Origin: DATDGX01 sp036521875
Lineage (GTDB): Bacteria > Desulfobacterota > Binatia > Binatales > Binataceae
Length of the DNA: 8,621 nt
Assembly: GCA_036521875.1 (NCBI GenBank)
Contig: DATDGX010000048.1
Location: 1 to 8,621, forward strand
Direction: 5' to 3'
The notes under the pieces were generated by a model. It saw only the letters and a program-made list of their open reading frames with translations, made no database searches and was not told the DNA's origin. The translations under genes and the position numbers were made by a program. The number at the start of each line of letters is the position of its first letter. The first letter of the stretch is position 1. This document shows positions 1 through 5,238 of this stretch, one piece after another.

Positions 1-2
1 TG

Positions 3-230
3 CGCGGCATCGTAAAGGCGCGGGTGCTCAGCCAGGCCACGATGCGAAACATCCGCCAGAACCTGTTCTTCGCGTTTTTCTACAATCTGCTCGGCGTGCC
101 GATCGCCGCCGGCGTGCTGTATCCTTTCTTCGGCATCCTGCTGAGCCCGATCATCGCGAGCGCCGCGATGAGCTTGAGCTCGGTGTCGGTGATCAGCAAC
201 GCGCTGAGGCTGCGGCGGCTGAAGCTCTGA
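3..230 (+). CDS. copA: Copper-translocating P-type ATPase, C-terminal end (partial)
   Basis: This is the last 75 residues of a gene that begins left of the window; the frame is open to the first base. P1B-1 ATPases pump Cu(I) out of the cytoplasm at the cost of ATP. Two signatures of the last two membrane helices are visible: a YN pair (FFYNLLGVP) in helix 7 and an MxxSS motif (MSLSS) in helix 8, the known membrane ligands for Cu(I). The linker before helix 7 (ATMRNIRQNL) and the short basic tail (RLRRLKL) are also typical. The frame ends in TGA. The A, P and N domains, and so the DKTG site, lie outside. Assignment to the copper (or copper/silver) subfamily is strong because of the YN and MxxSS pair. 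A silver pump cannot be excluded. Confidence 0.93.
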   Translation, partial: RGIVKARVLSQATMRNIRQNLFFAFFYNLLGVPIAAGVLYPFFGILLSPIIASAAMSLSSVSVISNALRLRRLKL

Positions 231-329
231 TCGCGGTTCAGAATTGCGCTTGCGATCGGCGTGTGCTCGGCACTAAAGATCAGCGCACCTGCAAAACCAT
301 CGCGCACTTGCGCACTCGAGGAGTTGCTG

Positions 330-1274
330 ATGCCGCAAATCGATCCGCAGATGAAAGCCTTTCTCGCCCAGGCGAATGCCGCCGGGCTGTTCTTTCTACG
401 CTCTGAGACGCCGGAACAGGCGCGCGCCAAGATGCAGGCGCTGATCGCGGCGCGTCCAGTGCCGGTCGCGGAGGTCTATCGCGTCGAAGATCGCAGAATT
501 CCAGGTCCGGCCGGCCACGAGATCCCGCTTCGCGTCTACACTCCAGAGGCGCGGCCGCCGCTCGGCACGCTGGTGTTTTTTCATGGCGGCGGTTGGGTAT
601 TGGGAAGTCTCGAGAGTCACGACGGACTGTGCCGCGACCTGGTCAACGGCGCCGGATGCCTGGTGGTGGCGGTGGACTACCGGCTCGCGCCGGAGCACAA
701 ATTTCCCGCCGCTCCCGAGGACTGCTACTGCGCGACGAAGTGGGTCGCGGAAAATGCGGCGTCGCTCGGCGGCGATCCAGCGCTGGTCGCGCTGGGCGGC
801 GACAGCGCGGGCGGAAATCTCGCGGCGGTGGTCGCGCTGATGGCACGCGATGGCGGCGGTCCGAAGATCTGCTTTCAGTTGCTTCTCTATCCCGCGATCG
901 ACGCGGCCGACGACACGCCCTCGCAAAAGGAATTTGCGAACGACGGATACATCCTCTCACGCGGCGACATGGAGTGGTTCTGGAATCATTACCTGGACTC
1001 CGACGGCGATCGTAAAAATCCGCTCGCGTGTCCGTCGCGCGCTGCGAATCTTGCCGGCGTACCGCCCGCACTGGTGCTCACCGCGAGCCTCGATCCGCTG
1101 CGCGACGAGGGCGAGGCGTACTCGAATCAGCTTCGCATGGCCGGGGTGCCGGTTACCTGCACCCGTTACGACGGTGTCACGCATGGATTCGTGAGCTTCT
1201 CGTACGCGCTCGACCAGGGAAAGCGCGGGCTCGCTCAGGCAACCGACGCGCTTCGGCAGGCGTTCGGAAGATAG
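330..1274 (+). CDS. Alpha/beta-hydrolase, hormone-sensitive-lipase family (family IV esterase)
   Basis: Predicted 314-residue soluble esterase that would hydrolyse carboxylic esters with a Ser-Asp-His triad. The oxyanion-hole motif HGGGW is at residues 85-89, followed by the DYRLAPEHKFPA block typical of the family. The nucleophile is Ser159 in GDSAGG, the acid Asp255 in LDPLRDE, and the base His285 in THGF. Length (about 300-320) and motif order fit family IV esterases. The ATG at 330 is chosen because GAGGAG (318-323) lies 6 bases upstream; the frame is open back to a GTG at 261, but that extension has no ribosome site and is low in similarity to the family. There is no signal peptide, so it is probably cytoplasmic. 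The substrate cannot be read from sequence. It is 99 bases after the copper ATPase and 132 bases before the channel gene, and is probably independent of both. Confidence 0.92.
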   Translation: MPQIDPQMKAFLAQANAAGLFFLRSETPEQARAKMQALIAARPVPVAEVYRVEDRRIPGPAGHEIPLRVYTPEARPPLGTLVFFHGGGWVLGSLESHDGLCRDLVNGAGCLVVAVDYRLAPEHKFPAAPEDCYCATKWVAENAASLGGDPALVALGGDSAGGNLAAVVALMARDGGGPKICFQLLLYPAIDAADDTPSQKEFANDGYILSRGDMEWFWNHYLDSDGDRKNPLACPSRAANLAGVPPALVLTASLDPLRDEGEAYSNQLRMAGVPVTCTRYDGVTHGFVSFSYALDQGKRGLAQATDALRQAFGR

Positions 1275-1323
1275 CGCGCGCAGCGTTGGCGCAAACGCTC
1301 GTCGAGGCATGCGGCCGGCGGTG

Positions 1324-1362
1324 CGGTCGACACGGATCGGTCGACACGGAGCAGTCGATAGG
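1324..1362 (+). repeat. Three tandem 14-bp units upstream of the K+ channel gene
   Basis: The 13-mer CGGTCGACACGGA occurs exactly twice (1324-1336 and 1338-1350). A third degenerate copy (CAGTCGATAGG, 1352-1362) keeps the 14-bp spacing. Each perfect unit contains the palindrome GTCGAC. The array ends about 45 bases before the channel's ATG and just upstream of a possible -10 element, so it could be an operator. That role is inference; a chance slippage product is also possible. Confidence 0.6.
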
Positions 1363-1368
1363 TAGCGC

Positions 1369-1398
1369 TCGATATCTCGCCGCCGCGTCCGCTATATT
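1369..1398 (+). promoter_or_regulatory. Possible promoter of the K+ channel gene (leaderless type)
   Basis: A -10-like TATATT (1393-1398) lies 8 bases before the ATG at 1407. A weak -35-like TCGATA (1369-1374) is 18 bases further upstream. No Shine-Dalgarno sequence precedes the ATG, so transcription would begin at or next to the start codon. The -35 is poor and partly overlaps the end of the repeat region. Confidence 0.35.
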
Positions 1399-1406
1399 TT
1401 CCGCCG

Positions 1407-2276
1407 ATGGCTAGGCGCGATCGCATTCAGGGCAACGCCAACTCCGACGGCGACGAAGAGCAGCTGCTCGCCGATCTCTACCATTACTTCCTGACCGCCT
1501 CGTGGCCGATGCTTCTGCTGATCGTCGCGGCTCTGTTCGCCGTGGTGAACCTGTTTTTCGCGCTCGGCTATTTCCTCGACGGCGGAATCGAGAACGCGCG
1601 GCCCGGCTCGTTCCTCGACTGTTTCTTTTTCAGCGTGCAGACCATGGCGACCATCGGATACGGCAAGATGTCGCCGGCGACCACCGCCGCCAACGTGCTG
1701 GTATCATTCGAAGCACTGTTCGGACTGGTCGGCCTGGCGTTGGTGACCGGGCTGGTTTTTTCGAAATTCGCTCGGCCCTCGGCGAAAGTCCGCTTCAGCC
1801 GCTACGCCGTCGTTTCGACCCGCGACGGAGTGCCATGCCTGATGTTCCGCATGGCGAATCTGCGCGGCAACCAGATCGTCGAGGCGTCGATCCGTATTTC
1901 GATTGCGCGCACCGAGGTCACCGCCGAGGGCGAGAGTATGCGGCGGGTGCGCGACCTGGAGCTCGCGCGCGACCATCAGCCGCTGTTCGCGCTGAGCTGG
2001 ACGGTCTTCCATCCGATTGTCGAGGGCAGCCAGCTGTTCGGCGAAACGGCCGCGTCGCTGGCGCGGTCAGCTCCCGATTTCATATTGTCGATCACCGGCT
2101 TCGACCAGACTTTCGCGCAGACGATTTACGCGCGTCACGTTTACCATCTCGACGACATCAAATGGGACGCGCGATTCGTGGACGTCCTGGTCATCGCGGC
2201 TGACGGCCGGCCGTCGGTTGACTATTCACATTTCGACGATGTCGTAGCGTTCACGCCGACCCGCGACTTGTCGTAG
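1407..2276 (+). CDS. KirBac-type inward-rectifier potassium channel
   Basis: Predicted 289-residue integral membrane K+ channel. The family order is complete: an amphipathic slide helix with DLYHYFLTASWP (residues 23-34), TM1 at about 35-55, a pore helix at about 68-80, the selectivity filter TIGYG at 82-86, TM2 at about 96-118, then the cytoplasmic immunoglobulin-like Kir domain from about 124 to 285. That domain carries the conserved FRMANLRGNQIVEA and WTVFHPI...SQLFG blocks. It would act as a tetramer in the inner membrane. The length is a little below that of KirBac1.1 and KirBac3.1, mainly from a short N-terminus. The ATG at 1407 is the only good start and has no ribosome-binding site. 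The Fur-family gene begins 47 bases downstream on the same strand, so the two may be cotranscribed. The physiological role of bacterial Kir channels is poorly known. Confidence 0.95.
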   Translation: MARRDRIQGNANSDGDEEQLLADLYHYFLTASWPMLLLIVAALFAVVNLFFALGYFLDGGIENARPGSFLDCFFFSVQTMATIGYGKMSPATTAANVLVSFEALFGLVGLALVTGLVFSKFARPSAKVRFSRYAVVSTRDGVPCLMFRMANLRGNQIVEASIRISIARTEVTAEGESMRRVRDLELARDHQPLFALSWTVFHPIVEGSQLFGETAASLARSAPDFILSITGFDQTFAQTIYARHVYHLDDIKWDARFVDVLVIAADGRPSVDYSHFDDVVAFTPTRDLS

Positions 2277-2302
2277 CGGGCGCCGCCGCGCAGGGCGACC
2301 AG

Positions 2303-2362
2303 GTTGACAACATCGGGAACCAGGTGAAAGTAGTTATCACTTGGGAGATGCAACTACAGTTG
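2303..2362 (+). promoter_or_regulatory. Putative promoter/operator region of the Fur-rubrerythrin unit
   Basis: A perfect -35 TTGACA is at 2304-2309; no good -10 lies at the normal spacing (GAAAGT at 2326-2331 is weak). The same stretch has three symmetric elements: GTTG-A-CAAC (2303-2311), the arms GTAGTT (2330-2335) and AACTAC (2352-2357), and CAACT-AC-AGTTG (2351-2362). These reuse the same GTTG/CAAC half-site. This is what an autoregulatory Fur/PerR operator might look like, although it does not match the classic Fur box. The function is inferred. Confidence 0.4.
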
Positions 2363-2751
2363 GTCAATGAAGGACGCCACGCCCGCTATGCTGCCGAGCG
2401 GCTCGCCAAGTTCGCCGCGCGATGCCGCCGCGGCGGTCTCGCGGTGACGCCGCAACGGCTCGCGATCATCAAGGCGCTGCTCAAGTCCGGCGAGCATCCG
2501 CGCGCCGACGCGATCTACGCCGCGGTCCGCCGCCTGCATCCGCACATCTCGCTCGCCACCGTCCATCGCACCCTCGAGACGCTGTGCGAAATCGGCGAGG
2601 CGCGCAAGGTGACGACACTGCACGACAGCGCCCGCTACGACGGCAACGTCACGCCGCATCATCACCTGTGTGCGTCGGATGCCGGCGCATCCACGACGTC
2701 GAGATTAAATTCCCGCTCTCGACCGCGCTCGAGGAGGGCGAAGTGAAATGA
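2324..2751 (+). pseudogene. Fur/PerR-family transcriptional regulator, frameshifted near 2668
   Basis: Fur-family proteins are metal-dependent repressors of iron or peroxide-stress genes. The winged-helix part is clear: LAVTPQRLAIIKALL, then SLATVHRTLETLCEIGEARKV, then the metal/dimer region DGNVTPHHHL. After HHHL (codon 2666-2668) the original frame turns into unrelated sequence ending at 2746. The frame that restores V-CVGC-RRIHDVE begins at 2668, so one base (probably a G in CTGGTG) is missing. The restored frame ends in TGA at 2749-2751, overlapping the rubrerythrin ATG (ATGA), a natural operon junction. Even when repaired, the protein stops soon after the first CxxC and lacks the usual last strands with the HR..FYG.C motif and second CxxC. 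The start is uncertain: GTG 2324 has GGGA at a suitable distance, while ATG 2348 has GGGAG directly against it. The shift may be a sequencing error or a true lesion. Confidence 0.75.
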
Positions 2752-3164
2752 AAACCCTCAAAGGAAGCAAGACGCACGAAAATTTGAAGGGCGCTTTTGC
2801 CGGCGAGAGCGAGGCCAACCGCCGCTACATGTATTTCGCGAAGATCGCGGATATCGAGGGCCAGCCGGAAATCGCGGGACTGTTCCGCGACACCGCCGAG
2901 GGCGAGACCGGCCACGCGCACGGCCATCTCGACTATCTCAAGACGGTCGGCGATCCGGTGACCGATCAGCCGATCGGCGACTCGTCGTTGAATCTCAAGT
3001 CCGCCGTTCACGGCGAGACCTACGAGTACACCGACATGTATCCAGGGATGGCGAAGACCGCGCGCGAAGAGGGCTTCCCGGAAATCGCTGATTGGTTCGA
3101 GACGCTGGCCAAGGCGGAGAAGTCCCACGCGGGCCGGTTCGCGAAGGCGGCCGCGACGCTCTAA
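2748..3164 (+). CDS. Rubrerythrin (ferritin-like domain only, no rubredoxin domain)
   Basis: Predicted 138-residue cytoplasmic diiron protein of the rubrerythrin family, which reduces hydrogen peroxide and protects against oxidative stress. The four-helix bundle ligands are visible: Glu20 (GESEANRRY), Glu53 and His56 (EGETGHAH), Glu90 and Glu93 (HGETYEYTDMYP), and Glu124 with His127 (AEKSHAGRF). The usual C-terminal rubredoxin domain with two CxxC pairs is absent, and the protein has no cysteine at all, so electrons must come from another protein. GGAGGG (2733-2738) lies 9 bases before the ATG, which overlaps the Fur stop, implying translational coupling and control by that regulator. In many genomes an Fe-S binding protein gene follows; here only a fragment of it remains. 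The gene itself appears intact. Confidence 0.95.
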   Translation: MKTLKGSKTHENLKGAFAGESEANRRYMYFAKIADIEGQPEIAGLFRDTAEGETGHAHGHLDYLKTVGDPVTDQPIGDSSLNLKSAVHGETYEYTDMYPGMAKTAREEGFPEIADWFETLAKAEKSHAGRFAKAAATL

Positions 3165-3293
3165 CAACCGCGCGCCGCAGTCTTTCTAATCGCCGCCGCT
3201 GCGGAATGCGCCGCCTGCTTTTATGCGCGTCCGCATCTTGCGTGCGCCTATGCAGAATGCGCGGCGCGATGAGTGGAGCGTACGAGTGTTCTG

Positions 3294-3396
3294 ATGAGCG
3301 AGCGTATCCAGTCACGGCCGACCGACGGGCTCTCCTACCAACCTATCGAGCCCAAGTACTGGGACCGCGGCGGTCTCGAACGCGAGATAACCGTCA
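3294..3396 (+). pseudogene. 5' fragment of an Fe-S binding (GlpC/heterodisulfide-reductase-like) protein gene
   Basis: From the ATG at 3294 the frame reads about 33 codons containing LSYQPIEPKYWDRGGLEREIT. This strongly resembles the N-terminus of the cytoplasmic Fe-S oxidoreductases (GlpC-like, two 4Fe-4S motifs plus CCG domains) that commonly follow rubrerythrin in operons. In that family the next residues lead directly into the first CxxCxxC cluster motif. Here similarity stops at about 3393-3396 and no cysteine cluster follows. The frame runs on to 3551 without further likeness and overlaps the opposing methyltransferase remnant. The remaining ~400 codons expected for the family are missing. 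The identification rests on family memory of this N-terminal block and is moderate. Confidence 0.55.
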
Positions 3397-3468
3397 GGAT
3401 GATCAGAGACGCAGGGGACTGCCAACACCTATCGGCTGGTAGGCATAGTCGAGTGAGAGCTTGCGCTT
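3397..3468. other. Unassigned junction between two truncated genes
   Basis: Neither the plus-strand Fe-S protein similarity, which ends at about 3396, nor the minus-strand methyltransferase frame, which ends at 3469, extends into this stretch. I see no terminator, RNA gene or insertion-sequence end in it. It is probably the scar of a deletion or rearrangement. Confidence 0.4.
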
Positions 3469-4117
3469 TCAGCGGGTTGCCGGCTGAGGCGGGTGGGGAA
3501 GAAAATTGGTTATCAGCGCCAGATCGTAATCGGTTCCGAAGTCCACGGTGAGCGCGTCGCCCGGTATCGAGTGAAAGCGGGGCCCCACGCCGGCAGCATC
3601 TGCGTTGCCGCGCGCGATCGCGAGAACCTCGGGCCAGTCGACAGCGAATACCTCCGTGTCAGGATTCCGCTTCGCGAACTCAATGCCATAGAGTCCGTGG
3701 CCGGCTGCGATGTCCAGCAGCTTGGTCGGGCCCTTCGCTTCTTGGTCAAGGCATTCGGCAAGCAAGTGCGCCACGAATGCGCCCGGCACTCCCATCGCGC
3801 GCGCAAACTCGACCCACATGGGATGCTCGGGTGCGAGTGTGCCTCCGCCCGGAAGCGCGGTTCCTCCGTTGCGCACTGCTGCCGTTAGCGTGGCGAATGC
3901 CGCGACTAGAGCTTTGCCCGAGAGAGCCTCGGCGGCTGCCGCACCGAGGCACGCGGGCGAGCGCCGATCGAGGAAACCGGCCGCGTCGGCCGCCAACGAA
4001 TAGGTCTCGCCGTGCTTCTGGAGAAAGCCGATCATGACCAGATAGGAGGCCAGGATTCCGTAGCGGTCCTTCGACTCCGGCAGCCTGCGCTCATGATGAC
4101 GCCGCTTCTTTGCTGAC
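3469..4117 (-). pseudogene. Truncated SAM-dependent (O-methyltransferase-type) methyltransferase remnant
   Basis: The longest open part (ATG at 4035, stop at 3469, 188 codons) shows the end of a winged-helix dimerisation domain (IGFLQKHGETYSL, FLDRRSPACLG), then the Rossmann core with motif I LLDIAAGHGLYGIEFA, the acidic end of strand 2 (VFAVDWPEV) and motif III-like YDLALITNFL. The fold should continue for roughly 100 more residues after TNFL, but the frame stops a few codons later. Upstream of 4035 the same frame continues as SKDRYGILASYLV, clearly part of the domain, without any ATG, GTG or TTG start. Further similarity (SKEAAS, then AQAAGV) appears in another frame at 4073-4117, interrupted by TGA at 4091-4093. 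So there is at least one frameshift, one stop and a lost C-terminus. A short expressed product from ATG 4035 is possible but would lack a complete fold. Confidence 0.7.
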
Positions 4118-4372
4118 TTAGCGGACCACGGTGGTTTCCCAGCGTTCGCGACCCGGGCAGCATTTTCGTTTTCATTTTTTGTAAAAAAACACAGACGCTT
4201 ACGATGACGGCGCTATTGGGCTGGCGATCGCTATGACGGGCGTTTCTCTTCGCTCTCGTCCGCGCGGAATTTTTCTGGCGGCTTCGTTCCGCGCGCTGCG
4301 TTCTGATAGGCTCGCCGGAATTCGCCGCTGCGCAATCCGGGGCAGCGCGTGTCGTGGGGAGACGATCACAAA
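4118..4372. other. Intergenic stretch with an AT-rich island and a leader hairpin
   Basis: No convincing gene is seen here. An AT-rich island, unusual for this window, covers about 4161-4190 and includes TTTTTT-GT-AAAAAA (4175-4188). A GC-rich inverted repeat CGCTGC/GCAGCG (4326-4331 and 4342-4347) with a 10-base loop lies just before the ribosome site of the TauE-like gene. It lacks a T-run, so it is not a standard terminator. Confidence 0.4.
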
Positions 4373-4732
4373 ATGTTCGATATCATCATCGTCCTGGTCC
4401 TCGGTCTTGCTGCCGGAATCCTGGGCGGATTCTTTGGCGTTGGCGGCGGCGTGCTGATCGTGCCCGCGCTGGTGCTGATCCTTGCGATGGACCAGCATAC
4501 CGCCGTCGGCACCTCGCTCGGCGCGTTGCTGCCGCCGGTCGGCCTGCTCGGCGCGTACGAGTACTACAAGCACGGCCACCTGAACGTCACCTATGCGCTG
4601 CTGCTCGGCATCGGCCTGCTGATCGGCGCATATTTCGGCGCGAGGATCGCGGTTCAGCTCTCCGGCCTCGCGCTGCGCCGCGCGTTCGCAATTTTTATGA
4701 TCATCGTCTCGATTCGAATGCTGATGCGATAA
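4373..4732 (+). CDS. Half-length TauE/SafE-family membrane transporter
   Basis: Predicted 119-residue inner-membrane protein of the TauE/SafE (DUF81) family, members of which export sulfite, sulfoacetate and related organosulfur anions. The glycine-rich signature GILGGFFGVGGGVLIVPAL is at residues 15-33, followed by QHTAVGTSLGA (41-51), the usual re-entrant/second-helix region. About four hydrophobic segments are visible, at roughly 3-22, 26-40, 46-64 and 73-95, with a last one at 103-116. Full-length members have about 250 residues built from two such repeats, so this is a single-repeat form that would have to pair with itself or a partner. The ATG at 4373 is preferred over the GTG at 4349 because the hydrophobic helix starts there; GGGGAG (4356-4361) is 11 bases upstream. 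The substrate is unknown. Confidence 0.88.
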   Translation: MFDIIIVLVLGLAAGILGGFFGVGGGVLIVPALVLILAMDQHTAVGTSLGALLPPVGLLGAYEYYKHGHLNVTYALLLGIGLLIGAYFGARIAVQLSGLALRRAFAIFMIIVSIRMLMR

Positions 4733-4750
4733 CGCCGAATCGCGCTCGCC

Positions 4751-4779
4751 TTGCGCGTCGCGCACTCCCCTACTAGATT
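4751..4779 (+). promoter_or_regulatory. Promoter of the DUF6306-like gene (leaderless type)
   Basis: TTGCGC (4751-4756) and TAGATT (4774-4779) are separated by exactly 17 bases. The GTG start at 4786 lies 6 bases after the -10 element, where transcription would begin. No ribosome-binding site is present, so a leaderless mRNA is the simplest reading. Confidence 0.55.
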
Positions 4780-4785
4780 CGCGGC

Positions 4786-5211
4786 GTGGACCCGCGCCTG
4801 GAAGCGAAGCTCAATCTTTTGCTCGAATCGGAGCGTGCCGGCGTGCTCGCGCTGGAGGAACTCGCGCGCGACGTCGAGCAGGAAGAGCTGCGCCGCTTCC
4901 TGCTCGGCGGGCGCGAGGAAGAGGTGCGCAACGTGCGTGCGCTCGAGGCGCTGATTCGCGACAACGGCGGCAAGCCCTCCGAGCAAACCGGTCCGTTCGC
5001 CGAAAAAATTGCGGCGCTCGATTCGATTCGCGATCGTCTCAACCTGATGTCGCACGGGCAGGAGTGGGTCGCGCGCAAGACCGAAGAGGCGCTCGCGCTG
5101 GCGCCGCCCGCTGGCCCGATTCGCGACTATCTCGCCGCGATGGCCAACCGGCATCGCGCCGAAGTCGAATGGGGCCGCGCCGAAGTCATCCGCCTGATGT
5201 CCGCAGGCTAA
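4786..5211 (+). CDS. DUF6306-like small helical protein (ferritin-like fold suspected)
   Basis: Predicted 141-residue, highly charged, all-helical cytoplasmic protein of unknown function. Features recalled from the DUF6306 family are present: LLLESERAG (11-19), an acidic second helix with REEEVRNVRALEALI (43-57), GGKPSEQTGPF (61-71), a block RLNLMSHGQEWVARKTEEAL (84-103), and a last helix with MANRHRAEVEW (119-129). Four helices with Glu14, Glu16, Glu46, His123 and Glu126 could suggest a ferritin-like bundle, but the classic ExxH pair is not clear, so metal binding is speculative. The GTG start at 4786 is chosen from the promoter position and the family's N-terminus. It follows the TauE-like gene by 53 bases but has its own promoter, and converges on the methyltransferase gene at 5239. 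Confidence 0.75.
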   Translation: MDPRLEAKLNLLLESERAGVLALEELARDVEQEELRRFLLGGREEEVRNVRALEALIRDNGGKPSEQTGPFAEKIAALDSIRDRLNLMSHGQEWVARKTEEALALAPPAGPIRDYLAAMANRHRAEVEWGRAEVIRLMSAG

Positions 5212-5238
5212 CTCCGCACACGCACGGGCTGCGCGTCC

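Noticed and set aside
396..1310. Long antisense and alternative frames over the esterase gene
   Set aside because: They are arginine-rich frames typical of GC-rich shadow reading. The esterase frame carries all family motifs.
1324..1362. CRISPR-like or origin iteron array
   Set aside because: Units are 14 bp with no spacers and only three copies. No cas or replication gene is nearby.
2660..2672. Programmed -1 frameshift in the Fur gene
   Set aside because: There is no slippery heptamer and no obvious stimulatory hairpin. A missing base is simpler.
3165..3250. Rho-independent terminator after rubrerythrin
   Set aside because: The GC-rich stretch gives no convincing stem with a T-run, so it is not called.
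3427..3450. Minus-strand AYQPIG resembling the plus-strand SYQPIE of the Fe-S fragment at 3345, as an inverted duplication
   Set aside because: Only a few codons agree, third positions differ and flanks are unrelated. Chance is more likely.
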